DNA from: Pseudomonadota bacterium
Lineage (GTDB): Bacteria > Pseudomonadota > Alphaproteobacteria > Reyranellales > Reyranellaceae
Direction of reading: 5' to 3'
Length of the DNA: 64,000 nt
NCBI GenBank assembly: GCA_018242505.1
Contig: JAFEBU010000071.1
Coordinates: forward strand, 62,001 to 126,000
Shown here: piece by piece, positions 9,029 through 16,865 of the stretch
Position numbering within the stretch: the first letter of the stretch is position 1
How the letters are laid out: every line of letters begins with the position of its first letter
Notes under the pieces: generated by a model
The model's input: only the letters and a program-made list of their open reading frames with translations
What the model was told of the DNA's origin: nothing
The model's database searches: none
Position numbers and translations under genes: made by a program

Positions 9029-9475
9029 TTACCGCTCCGCGTCCATGTCGGCGAGTTTGGCCACGCGCCGACGAAACTCTTCGGACGTGGAGAATTTGGC
9101 GTTGAGGTAGGCCGCGACCAGATCCTTGGCGAGCCAGAGACCGACGATCTGGGCGCCTATGCACATGACGTTGACGTCATCGTGCTCTACGGACTGATGT
9201 GCCGAATGCACGTCGTGGCAAACTGCGGCACGAATGCCTTTCATCTTGTTGGCGCCGATCGAGGCACCCACTCCGGTGCCGCATATCATCAATCCGCGCT
9301 CGGCCTGACCGGAGCTAATGGCAGCCGCCACCTTGCGGGCGATGTCGGGAAAATCGACCGGCTGTGGATCGTAGGAGCCTACATCCAGCACCTCGTGCCC
9401 CAACTCGTGAAGAAAGGCCAGCAATTCTGCCTTCATCGGAAAGCCGGCATGATCGGAGCCGACAACGATCTTCAT
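9029..9475 (-). CDS. rpiB: RpiB/LacA/LacB-family sugar-phosphate isomerase
   Basis: 148-residue aldose-ketose isomerase of the ribose-5-phosphate isomerase B family. It has the N-terminal SDHAG motif (Asp8, His9), the ICGTGVG loop with candidate catalytic Cys65, and His98 in VEHDDVNVMCIGAQ. Length is normal. Sequence alone does not separate true RpiB from relatives acting on tetrose- or hexose-phosphates (DerI, LacAB). Its place between a FadR-type regulator and an ABC importer argues for a catabolic role rather than housekeeping pentose metabolism. It overlaps the regulator stop by four bases. Confidence 0.85.
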   Translation of the reverse strand: MKIVVGSDHAGFPMKAELLAFLHELGHEVLDVGSYDPQPVDFPDIARKVAAAISSGQAERGLMICGTGVGASIGANKMKGIRAAVCHDVHSAHQSVEHDDVNVMCIGAQIVGLWLAKDLVAAYLNAKFSTSEEFRRRVAKLADMDAER

Positions 9476-10221
9476 GAGCGTTTCCTCTTGGGTTCATAGG
9501 CCGAGATGAGGTTGCGTCGGCGCAGGTTGTCGCCGATGGCGAAGTGGTCGCGCAGGTCGCGCTCGGCTGCGTCGGGGTCGCGGCGGGCGAGCGACAGGAA
9601 AACGCCGCGATGAGCGTCGACGAGACCGGACGTGATTGCGGGCTCGCGGAAGGTATCGCGCCGTCGCTCGATGTGCGAACGCATGAGGAGCGGTGAAATG
9701 GCCTCGTAGATCTTCATCAGCGACCGGCTGCCACTTGCCCGCACGATTGCAAGATGGAAGGCATAGTCGGCCTCGCCACCTCTTTCGGGGTCGTCGAGCG
9801 AGCTGACCAGCTTGTCGAGGGTGCTCGCGATCACCTGCAGGTCCCGTTCGCTCGCACGCTCGCAGGCAACGCGAATGGCCTGGCATTCGATGGCGATTCG
9901 CGCTTGCAGGACATCGTCGAGGATAGTGGGCTCGGGCGCGAGGCAGAGGGTGAGCGCCTGACCTAGCACCGATGCGTCGGCGCTGCGCACGAAAGTGCCA
10001 CGGCCGTGTTGGATGTCGACAAGTCCGAGCATGGCCAGCGAGCGCAAGGCTTCGCGCAGCACCGGTCGGCTGACATTCAGGGCCTGAGCCAGTTCGCGCT
10101 CTGCCAGCAGCCGGTCTCCGGCCTTCAGGTCGCCCGACAGCAATCGATCGCGGAAAAAGGTAAAGACCCGAGCCGCGCCGCTTTGGCTTTCCTCCGATTC
10201 AGGCTTGGTTATTTCGAGCAT
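9472..10221 (-). CDS. FadR-type (FCD domain) GntR-family transcriptional regulator
   Basis: 249-residue repressor-type protein. The N-terminal winged helix-turn-helix (LLSGDLKAGDRLLAERELAQALNVSRPVLREALRSL, spanning roughly residues 30-66) is followed by a C-terminal all-helical FCD ligand domain (DYAFHLAIVRASGS, DAHRGVFLSLARRDPDAAE). FCD proteins often bind organic acids through metal-liganding His residues, which appear here. A GTGGTCAGACCAC palindrome just upstream of its start is a likely operator. It precedes rpiB and the importer and probably controls them and itself. Confidence 0.88.
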   Translation of the reverse strand: MLEITKPESEESQSGAARVFTFFRDRLLSGDLKAGDRLLAERELAQALNVSRPVLREALRSLAMLGLVDIQHGRGTFVRSADASVLGQALTLCLAPEPTILDDVLQARIAIECQAIRVACERASERDLQVIASTLDKLVSSLDDPERGGEADYAFHLAIVRASGSRSLMKIYEAISPLLMRSHIERRRDTFREPAITSGLVDAHRGVFLSLARRDPDAAERDLRDHFAIGDNLRRRNLISAYEPKRKRS

Positions 10222-10238
10222 TGGAATTTGGTCAGGCC

Positions 10239-10251
10239 GTGGTCAGACCAC
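10239..10251. promoter_or_regulatory. Putative GntR/FadR-type operator
   Basis: GTGGTC-A-GACCAC is a perfect inverted repeat with one central base. It fits the TGGTNNNACCA pattern of FadR-subfamily regulators. It lies 18-30 bases upstream of the regulator start codon. A degenerate direct copy, TTTGGTCAGGCC, begins about 11 bases nearer the start. Autoregulation is inferred. Confidence 0.65.
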
Positions 10252-10292
10252 ATTAGATGGCCTGGAGGAAAGATCAAGATCAGCTTGGGAAG

Positions 10293-11318
10293 CTACCGAC
10301 CCTTTTCGAAGCCCGACAGGAACTGCACGAGGTTGCGGCCGAGATCGTCGCTGAGATAACCGCCTTCCTGGACCAGCACCGTAGGTAGGTCGAGGCCTGC
10401 GATTTTGCGCGCCATCGCATGGAAGCCGGCTCCGGTGACCTTCAGCCCCTGGAGGGGGTCGCTCTCGCTGGCATCGAGTCCCAGTGCGATCACCAGCACC
10501 GTCGGCGCGAACTCCCGGATGCGCTGCGAAGCCGCGTCGCCGGCAGCAAGCCATGGCGCGTCGCCGGAACCGACCGGCAGCGGCAGATTGAGGTTGAAGC
10601 CTTGGCCCGCGCCTGCTCCTGTTTCGTGAGCATGGCCCCAGAAGTAGGGGTAGTAGTTGTCGGGATCGGCGTGGATCGACACCGTGAGCACGTCGGACCG
10701 TTCGTAGAAAATGCCCTGCGTGCCATTGCCGTGGTGGACGTCGACATCGAGGATCGCCACACGCGGATGCCTGCTGCGCAGGCGCTGCGCCGCGACCGCC
10801 GTGTTGTTCAGGAAGCAGAAGCCACCGGCCATGTCGGCGAAGGCATGGTGGCCGGGAGGCCGGCAGAGCGCATAGGCCTCGCGCGCGCCGTCGAGCACGA
10901 GATCTGCCGCCGTGACTGCAGTCTCGCTCGCGGCAAGGGCGGCGTCCCAGGTGCCGGGCCCAATCGGGCAAGCAAGGTCGACCTGATGCCAACCGGCGCG
11001 GCCGGCCAATGCCTTCGGATAAGTGGCCGGCTGGCGCGCCGGATGGATGTTGGGCAGCACTTCGGGCGAGGCGTTGGGCAATTTGGCCCAGTCGCGCGCG
11101 GCGATTTGCAGGAAGTCGAGATATTCCGGCGTATGCACCGTCGCCGCCGGACCTGTGCCATGGCTCTTGGAAGCGACGATTTCGTGTCCGCCCTCCTTAG
11201 CGGCGGCCAGCAGGCGCGTGGCACGTTCGGGCTGCTCGGTGCTGCGGTGCTTCACACCGCGCACAAAGAAGGTCTGCGGATCGTGGATGGCGTGCTTGTC
11301 GGAATAGACGATCTTCAT
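10293..11318 (-). CDS. Histone-deacetylase-family hydrolase, acetylpolyamine amidohydrolase-like
   Basis: 341-residue zinc amidohydrolase of the class II HDAC/APAH family. Motifs in order are RPPGHHAF (paired catalytic His), FLNNTAVAA, LDVDVHHGNGTQ (Asp and His zinc ligands), GLDASESDP (third zinc ligand) and EGGYLSDDLG (catalytic Tyr). The N-terminus (MKIVYSDKHAIHDPQTFFVRG) and FYERSDVLTVSIHADP resemble acetylpolyamine amidohydrolases more than eukaryote-like deacetylases, so deacetylation of N-acetylated polyamines or similar small amides is the best guess. It overlaps the upstream CoA-transferase gene by four bases and lies 71 bases from the regulator, with the operator between. Confidence 0.85.
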   Translation of the reverse strand: MKIVYSDKHAIHDPQTFFVRGVKHRSTEQPERATRLLAAAKEGGHEIVASKSHGTGPAATVHTPEYLDFLQIAARDWAKLPNASPEVLPNIHPARQPATYPKALAGRAGWHQVDLACPIGPGTWDAALAASETAVTAADLVLDGAREAYALCRPPGHHAFADMAGGFCFLNNTAVAAQRLRSRHPRVAILDVDVHHGNGTQGIFYERSDVLTVSIHADPDNYYPYFWGHAHETGAGAGQGFNLNLPLPVGSGDAPWLAAGDAASQRIREFAPTVLVIALGLDASESDPLQGLKVTGAGFHAMARKIAGLDLPTVLVQEGGYLSDDLGRNLVQFLSGFEKGR

Positions 11319-12487
11319 GCGATGGCGACGGCCTTGGCGTCCTTGAGGGAGGCGATTTCGGAATCGGTATAGCCCACTTCCCGCATGATCTCGACGGTGT
11401 GCTCACCGACCTTCGGCGACCTACGCCGTGTCTCGACCGGTGCGTCGGAGAGCTTTATGGGGTTGTTGGCCGACTTCACCGGGCCCAGGTCCGGATAATC
11501 GATCTCCAGCACGCTGCCGCGCGCCTTGGTATGCGCATTCTGTACGACGTCACTCACCTTGTAGGCGGCGGAGCAGGCCATGCCGGCCGGGATCAGCTTG
11601 TCCAAGAGCTCGTCGGCAGTGTGATCCAGAAAATGCGCCTCGATCATCGCTTCGAGGATCGAGCGATGGGCGACGCGGTCGGCGTTGGTGGCGAAGCGCT
11701 TGTCGTCGAGCCAATCCTTGCGACCGAGTGCGGTGCAGAGGATGCGCCAGAAGGCGTCGTTGGTCCCGGCGACGAAGATCGGCTGAGTGCGAGTCGGGAA
11801 GACGCGCAACGGACAGATCAGAGAATTCGACGTGCCCATGCGCTCTGGATCCTCGCCGGTGAGCCCATGGTTGGTGATCCAGTGGCTCATCATGTGCATG
11901 CCGACATCGAACAGCGACAGGTCGAGTCGCTGGCCCTTGCCGGTCTTGTGGCGCGCAAGCAGCGCAAAGGCGATACCGGCGGCGCAGAACGAACCGGTGC
12001 AGTAGTCGATCGGGGCGGTGCCGACGCGGCACATCTCGCCTTGATACGGTCCGGTCGCGTCCATCAGTCCGATCTCGGCCTGGATACAGGGATCGTAGCC
12101 GGCACGGTGCGAATAGGGACCAGTCTGGCCGTAACCCGAGATCGAGGCATAGACGAGCCGCGGATTCTCCTTCGCAACGACATCCCAGCCGAAGCCCAGC
12201 TTATCGATGACGCCAGGCGTAAAGGCCTCCATGAACACGTCGGCCTTGCGCACGAGCCGCGTCAGCACCTCGCGCCCGCCTGCCGTGCGCAGGTCGAGCG
12301 CCAGGCCACGCTTGTTGCGGTTCATCGACGGCACCCAGGCGCCACCGAAATGCGGGCGGAAGTGCTCACCCTGCAGTGGCTCGACCTTGATCACGTCGGC
12401 ACCCATGTCGCCCAGCATCTGGCCGGCGGTGGGGCCGGCGATCACCTGGGTGAGATCCAGGACAAGCGTATCGGATAGCGGCAGCAT
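11315..12487 (-). CDS. CaiB/BaiF-family (class III) CoA-transferase
   Basis: Cytoplasmic CoA-transferase of 390 residues from the ATG at 12487 (MLPLSDTLVLDLTQVIAGPT). Family marks are GADVIKVEPLQGEHFRP, SMNRNKRGLALDL and APIDYCTGSF with the candidate catalytic Asp161. Usual family length is about 400. Substrate is not predictable. It is the first gene of the minus-strand run leading to the deacetylase-like enzyme, regulator, isomerase and importer, and is divergent from benE. An open frame extends 87 codons upstream but lacks family similarity. Confidence 0.87.
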   Translation of the reverse strand: MLPLSDTLVLDLTQVIAGPTAGQMLGDMGADVIKVEPLQGEHFRPHFGGAWVPSMNRNKRGLALDLRTAGGREVLTRLVRKADVFMEAFTPGVIDKLGFGWDVVAKENPRLVYASISGYGQTGPYSHRAGYDPCIQAEIGLMDATGPYQGEMCRVGTAPIDYCTGSFCAAGIAFALLARHKTGKGQRLDLSLFDVGMHMMSHWITNHGLTGEDPERMGTSNSLICPLRVFPTRTQPIFVAGTNDAFWRILCTALGRKDWLDDKRFATNADRVAHRSILEAMIEAHFLDHTADELLDKLIPAGMACSAAYKVSDVVQNAHTKARGSVLEIDYPDLGPVKSANNPIKLSDAPVETRRRSPKVGEHTVEIMREVGYTDSEIASLKDAKAVAIA

Positions 12488-12609
12488 GCGGCGATATTCC
12501 TCCTGCCGCAACACTTGAGAGCGATCGCAAGAAAGCTCAAGCGGCACGTTTCGCTGACTGGCATTTATTTCATGCACCGCTATGGTCACCGCCTTGCATT
12601 TTCCGGAAC

Positions 12610-13833
12610 ATGCGCATGACTGTCGGCAAGCCGGCGGCAACCACACAGAGATCGATGAAATCCGAATTCGTATCCGTCGCGACGGCGGCGCTGGTCGCGA
12701 CGGTCGCGGGCGTGGGCGGCACGTTGCCGGTCGTGCTTGCTGCAGCACAGGCGGTCGGGGCGACGCCAGCCGAGGCGAGCTCGTGGGTATCGGGGCTCGG
12801 CATCGCCACGGCGCTGAGTGCGCTGGTGCTGAGCGTCCGTTATCGCATGCCGATCATCACTGCCTGGTCGACGCCTGGCGCCGCCCTGATCGCCTCGACG
12901 GCGGGTGTGCCGAGCTTTCGCGCTGCTATTGGAGCGTTCGTCGTATCGGCGGTGCTGATCCTGTTGACGGCGGCGATCCGGCCGCTCGGACGACTGATCG
13001 AGCGGATTCCGTCCAGCATTGCTGCGGCCATGCTGGGGGGCATCCTGCTGCATCTCGTGATGGCGATGTTCGAGGAGGTGCCGCACCAGCCGCTGTTGGT
13101 CCTGTCGATGATCGGGCTGTTCCTTGTGTCCCGGGTCTTGCTGCCGACCTTTGCCTCGCTGATCGTTCTGATTGCGGGCGCGGTGTTGGCTTGGTCGCTC
13201 GGTCTGGTGAAACCGATTCCCACGCTCGGTGTCTCGACACTCATCGTCCAGGGCCCGATCTGGGATGTGCCAACATTGATCGGGCTTGGCATGCCGCTCT
13301 ATCTGGTGACGATGGCATCGCAGAACCTGCCGGGCTTCGCGGTGCTGCGTGCCTCGGGCTATCAGCCGCCAACCCAGCCTGTGCTGGCTGTCACTGGCGT
13401 GGTCTCGCTGGGCACGGCCTTCCTGGGCGCGCATACCTCCAACCTCGCCGCCATTTCGGCAGCATTATGCACCGGGCCCGATGCCCATCCCGATCCTGCC
13501 CGGCGCTGGATGACGGGTCCGTTCTATGCACTGTGGTGGGGCCTGATCGGCCTCTTTGGCGCGTCGCTGGTCGGGCTGTTCGCTGCACTGCCGCCGGCAC
13601 TTCTGGCGACGGTGGCGGGCACGGCCCTCCTGGGCTCGACGGCGAGTGCCATGGGTGCAGCGCTCTCGGCCGATCAGGATCGCCTTGCGGCGGCAGGAAC
13701 CCTCGCCGTCACCGTCTCGGGCATTACGCTGATGGGGGTGGGCTCCGCCTTCTGGGGTCTCGTCTTCGGACTTGCGATTCTGGGACTCGACCGACTGTTG
13801 ACAACAGGCAGGTACACGCGACCTCCTCGTTGA
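12610..13833 (+). CDS. benE: Benzoate/H+ symporter BenE-family transporter
   Basis: Inner-membrane protein of up to 407 residues with about 12 hydrophobic helices. BenE-type blocks include PIITAWSTPGAALIA, LGMPLYLVTMASQNLPGFAVLRASGYQP (spread over two lines of sequence) and GAHTSNLAAISAALCTGPDAHPDPARRW. The family takes up benzoate with protons. The first ATG is used, but the ATG at 12655 (MKSEFVSVA) is an equally good start and nearer the usual N-terminus. It stands alone about 15 kb from the box genes. Benzoate specificity is inferred from family only. Confidence 0.85.
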   Translation: MRMTVGKPAATTQRSMKSEFVSVATAALVATVAGVGGTLPVVLAAAQAVGATPAEASSWVSGLGIATALSALVLSVRYRMPIITAWSTPGAALIASTAGVPSFRAAIGAFVVSAVLILLTAAIRPLGRLIERIPSSIAAAMLGGILLHLVMAMFEEVPHQPLLVLSMIGLFLVSRVLLPTFASLIVLIAGAVLAWSLGLVKPIPTLGVSTLIVQGPIWDVPTLIGLGMPLYLVTMASQNLPGFAVLRASGYQPPTQPVLAVTGVVSLGTAFLGAHTSNLAAISAALCTGPDAHPDPARRWMTGPFYALWWGLIGLFGASLVGLFAALPPALLATVAGTALLGSTASAMGAALSADQDRLAAAGTLAVTVSGITLMGVGSAFWGLVFGLAILGLDRLLTTGRYTRPPR

Positions 13834-13932
13834 GAATGCCCTGCGGCACTTACCAGAAATATGGCGACGCTGACGATATCCGAGCTTGTTGATCGCAGGT
13901 CCCAGCCTGGGACGTCACGAGGTGAGGGCGAG

Positions 13933-14508
13933 TCATGGGCGCATCGCCGGGATCATCGCGAGCGGCTGACGGGGAAAGCGCGCGGCGTAGCTTTCGCGGG
14001 GGAGTTGCAGGCCGTTACAAAGAAAACTGATCGTGTGGTAATAGCCGACAAGCGCGATGGCTTCGAGGATCTGCGCCTCGTCGAAATGTGCAGCCAAGGC
14101 GTGCCATATTCCATCGCCAATCGTGTGGTGATCCACCAGGTCATCGACCAGCGCCACCAAAGCCTGCTCGGGCAGCGACCAACATCGGGCGTCCGCGCCG
14201 TCGGTGACCGTGGCGGCGATCTCGGCCTCACCGAATTCCACCCGCTCGGCGAACAAGGCGACATGGATGCCCCATTCGTATTCGCAGCCGAGCCGCGCCG
14301 TGGTGCGATCGATCACCAGCTCGCGCTGGCGCAGGCTGAGCGGTCCCTTGTCGAGGAGGCCTCCGGCAAAGAGCTTGGCGAAGATACGTGGACTGCGCGC
14401 CATGGTGCGAAACAACACCAGGGGCTCGATTCCCGGCGGCATGATGTGGTCCAGGGCATCAGCGATGGCGGGTTCATAAGGGTGATCGGCGGGCGTGATG
14501 CGAGGCAT
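13933..14508 (-). CDS. Carboxymuconolactone decarboxylase-like (AhpD-fold) protein
   Basis: 191-residue all-helical protein of the CMD/AhpD superfamily. The core block is LSLRQRELVIDRTTARLGCEYEWGIH, with one Cys where AhpD has CxxC and the YEW-x2-H signature of CMD relatives. This fits a gamma-carboxymuconolactone decarboxylase-like or peroxidase-accessory protein, but a single Cys argues against a thiol-disulfide peroxidase mechanism. It is divergent from an HxlR regulator, with two operator palindromes between, so it is the probable regulatory target. Confidence 0.75.
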   Translation of the reverse strand: MPRITPADHPYEPAIADALDHIMPPGIEPLVLFRTMARSPRIFAKLFAGGLLDKGPLSLRQRELVIDRTTARLGCEYEWGIHVALFAERVEFGEAEIAATVTDGADARCWSLPEQALVALVDDLVDHHTIGDGIWHALAAHFDEAQILEAIALVGYYHTISFLCNGLQLPRESYAARFPRQPLAMIPAMRP

Positions 14509-14525
14509 GGTGGGGGTCCATCGTG

Positions 14526-14548
14526 ATTGCTACAGTTTCTGTAGCAAT
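14526..14548. promoter_or_regulatory. Palindromic operator 1 between the CMD-like and HxlR genes
   Basis: Perfect inverted repeat with 10-base arms ATTGCTACAG and CTGTAGCAAT around TTT. It starts 18 bases upstream of the CMD-like gene. It is probably a binding site for the adjacent HxlR regulator, as similar palindromes serve this family. Confidence 0.75.
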
Positions 14549-14560
14549 CTGCTGTATCAT

Positions 14561-14581
14561 CCGCTACAGAAAATGTAGCAA
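14561..14581. promoter_or_regulatory. Palindromic operator 2 upstream of the HxlR gene
   Basis: A second copy of the same element: CGCTACAG then AAA then ATGTAGCAA, with inner arms GCTACA/TGTAGC. Centre-to-centre spacing from copy 1 is 34 bases. It ends 13 bases before the HxlR start codon, so autoregulation is likely. Confidence 0.7.
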
Positions 14582-14594
14582 CGGAGCGAAATAG

Positions 14595-14927
14595 ATGGTG
14601 AAGCCCATCCTGCCCGGACGTCCGGCGCGCGGCTCGAAGAGTGGCCGGCCGATCATGCTGCTGCTTGATCTGCTTGGGCGGCGCTGGGTGCTACGGTTGA
14701 TCTGGGAATTGCGCGAGGAGCCCAAACGCTTTCGCGAGCTGCAGGTGGCGATTGGCGCCAGCCCTACTATCGTCAACGAGCGGCTGGCGGAGCTGCGCGC
14801 AACAAAACTGGTCGAGCTCGATGACGCCAGTGGCTACCGACTCACGACGCTGGGCAAGGAACTGCTGCACCTGTTCCTGCCGCTGAACGTTTGGTCGGAA
14901 AAATGGGCGAACCGCCTGTCTGCCTAA
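14595..14927 (+). CDS. HxlR-family winged-helix transcriptional regulator
   Basis: 110-residue DNA-binding protein. The HxlR core is plain: LLDLLGRRWVLRLIWELREEPKRFREL, then GASPTIVNERLAELRATKLVEL and the beta-wing GYRLTTLGKEL. Many HxlR proteins sense electrophiles or oxidants through an N-terminal Cys; this one has no Cys at all (SGRPIML at that point), so it must sense by another means or act constitutively. Two matching palindromes lie between it and the divergent CMD-like gene. Length is normal. Confidence 0.88.
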   Translation: MVKPILPGRPARGSKSGRPIMLLLDLLGRRWVLRLIWELREEPKRFRELQVAIGASPTIVNERLAELRATKLVELDDASGYRLTTLGKELLHLFLPLNVWSEKWANRLSA

Positions 14928-15210
14928 TGAAGACGGCGCTCGCCTTTTGGCGGATCATTTCTATCTAGAGGAACCGCACACCGAGAGCGGCCAAATTGGG
15001 GTCTGGCCTGACTGATGCGACCCGCGAGGGCCGCTCCCGGCGCGTCACCCGTGAATTCCGCTATGCCGATGCCCGAATGTTTGCATCGACAATCATCGCG
15101 GCGCGCTTGCCCGGTGGAAGCATCAAAACCTCCTCGTCGGATGCGAGATGATTATCCAGTCACCAAGCACGCTTGTTGTCAACGCCATTGAAGGGGCAAG
15201 GATGAATTTG
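14928..15210. other. Intergenic spacer, no gene recognised
   Basis: About 280 bases between the HxlR stop and the polyamine permease stop. No good open frame, RNA gene or clear hairpin was seen. A minus-strand mini-frame after a GAGGAGG ribosome-like site around 15065-15130 encodes about 20 residues ending in MIVDANIRASA, which faintly recalls the start of PIN-domain proteins and could be a remnant. Confidence 0.5.
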
Positions 15211-15996
15211 TCACCGCCGCGTCAGCCGGACGGAGACAATCAGCGCCGCAGCAGCCACGGCGACGATGATTGTCGCAAGCACATTGATCTGCGGATCGAC
15301 GCCCAGACGCACGCTCGAATAGACCCGCATGGGTAGAGTTTGTGTGGCCGCGCCGGCTACGAACTGCGTCATGATGAGATCGTCGAGCGACAGTGTGAAA
15401 GCGAGAAGCCAGCCTGAGCCCAGCGCCGGCGCGATCAGCGGCAAGGTGACGGTGCGGAAAGTGGTCCAAGGCGTGGCGCCAAGATCCATCGCCGCTTCCT
15501 CGAGCGAGCGGTCGAAATCGGCCAACCGCGCCTGCACCACGATGGCGACGAACGAGAGCGAGAAGGTCGTATGGCCGATCACGATGGTCAGGAAGCCGCG
15601 ATCCGGGCCGCCTAAGAATTGCTGCGAGCCGACGAACAGCAGCAGCATGGAGATGCCCATCACAACCTCGGGCATGACCATGGGGGCGATCACCAGACTG
15701 CCGAACAGCATGCGGCCGGGAAAGCGCGGGACTCGCGCCAGCACGTAGCCGGCGGCGAGCCCCAGCAGTGTCGACAGCGTGGCACTCACCAGCGCGATGC
15801 GCAGCGATAGCCAGGCGGCCGACAGCATGGCCTCATTGTGCAGCAGGGCCTGCCACCAGTGCAGCGAGAAACCCGCCCAGACCGTGACCAGTCGAGAGGC
15901 ATTGAACGAATAGGCGATCACCAGCGCGATCGGCACATAGAGGAAGGCATAGCCGAAACAGAGCACCGTGAACGCAAAGCGGGCCCGACCGACCAT
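15211..15996 (-). CDS. Polyamine-type ABC transporter permease (PotC/PotI-like)
   Basis: Membrane subunit of 261 residues with about six helices (YAFLYVPIALVIAYSFNASR start, PotI-like). The EAA loop is LEEAAMDLGATPWTTFRTVTLP, followed by AFTLSLDDLIMTQFVAG, a strong PotI/PotC signature. It is the last gene of the operon; its ATG overlaps the PotH-like stop by one base (TGATG). Confidence 0.9.
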   Translation of the reverse strand: MVGRARFAFTVLCFGYAFLYVPIALVIAYSFNASRLVTVWAGFSLHWWQALLHNEAMLSAAWLSLRIALVSATLSTLLGLAAGYVLARVPRFPGRMLFGSLVIAPMVMPEVVMGISMLLLFVGSQQFLGGPDRGFLTIVIGHTTFSLSFVAIVVQARLADFDRSLEEAAMDLGATPWTTFRTVTLPLIAPALGSGWLLAFTLSLDDLIMTQFVAGAATQTLPMRVYSSVRLGVDPQINVLATIIVAVAAAALIVSVRLTRR

Positions 15997-16865
15997 CAGC
16001 GCCGCTCCAGGCTTCGGGCCTGCTGGCGCTGGAACAGTGCAATCGGGCCGACGAGCAGCACCAGCAGGCAGATGGCCACGGCTGAAGCGATCGGCCAGTC
16101 GGCGTTGGTGAAGAACTCATCCCACAATACCTTGCCGATCATCAGCGTTCCCGTGCCACCCAGCAGGTCGGGGATCACGAACTCGCCGACCGCCGGAATG
16201 AAGACCATCAGGCAGCCGGCGACGATACCGGGCAGGGAGAGCGGCAGAGTGACCGTGAAGAAGGCGGCGATCGGCCGGGCGCCGAGATCGGCTGCAGCTT
16301 CAAGGAGACTCCAGTCGAGCTTCTCCAGCGTGGCGTAGAGCGGCAGCACCATGAAGGGCAGGTAGCCGTAGACGATGCCGAGATGCACCGCCCATTCGGT
16401 GCCGAGGATCGTGCCGGGATGGGCGGCCAGACCTGACCAGCGCAGGACCTGGTTCAGGATGCCGTTCTCGGCCAACAGCCCCATCCAGGCATAGACACGG
16501 ATCAGGAATGAGGTCCAGAACGGCAGCACCACCAGCATCAGCAGGAGCGGCCGCCGCTCGGGCCGTGTGCGCGCGATGGCGTAGGCCATGGGATAGCCGA
16601 GCAGGAGTGCGGCAAGCGTCGAGGTGGCAGCGATGCGCAGCGAGCTCAGCCACGCTGCGACGTAGAGATCGTCGGTGAAGAGCAGCCCGAAATTGGCGAG
16701 GCTCCAGCCAAGCTCGACCGGGGGCGCCGCATCGGGGGCGTTCGTTCCCAGCGCGATCGCCAGTACCAGGGCGGAGGGCAGCAGGAAGAACAGGATCAGC
16801 CAGGCAAAGGGCAGGGCGATGACGGCGCGCATCGTCAGGTCACCGGCAGCCGACTTCCTACCCAT
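15996..16865 (-). CDS. Polyamine-type ABC transporter permease (PotB/PotH-like)
   Basis: Membrane subunit of 289 residues from the ATG at 16865 (a TTG directly before it is possible). It has an N-terminal helix FAWLILFFLLPSALVLAIAL, the segment LPFWTSFLIRVYAWMGLLAENG and the EAA loop LEAAADLGARPIAAFFTVTLP. PAVGEFVIPDLLGG is characteristic of PotH. It overlaps the ATPase gene by eight bases and the second permease by one. Confidence 0.9.
   Translation of the reverse strand: MGRKSAAGDLTMRAVIALPFAWLILFFLLPSALVLAIALGTNAPDAAPPVELGWSLANFGLLFTDDLYVAAWLSSLRIAATSTLAALLLGYPMAYAIARTRPERRPLLLMLVVLPFWTSFLIRVYAWMGLLAENGILNQVLRWSGLAAHPGTILGTEWAVHLGIVYGYLPFMVLPLYATLEKLDWSLLEAAADLGARPIAAFFTVTLPLSLPGIVAGCLMVFIPAVGEFVIPDLLGGTGTLMIGKVLWDEFFTNADWPIASAVAICLLVLLVGPIALFQRQQARSLERR

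Noticed and set aside
11399-12478. Long plus-strand open frame opposite the CoA-transferase gene
   Set aside because: No ribosome site or domain; the opposite strand encodes a complete enzyme.
12514-12541. CTTGAG-N16-CTCAAG inverted repeat upstream of benE
   Set aside because: Six-base arms with wide spacing could occur by chance and match no known operator.
13899-13913. GTCCCAG-C-CTGGGAC inverted repeat between benE and the CMD-like gene as a terminator
   Set aside because: A one-base centre cannot form a good loop and no T run follows on either strand.
15060-15135. Minus-strand mini-frame resembling the start of a PIN-domain toxin (MIVDANIRASA)
   Set aside because: Only about 20 residues, no downstream domain and no antitoxin, so it is too weak to annotate as a toxin remnant.
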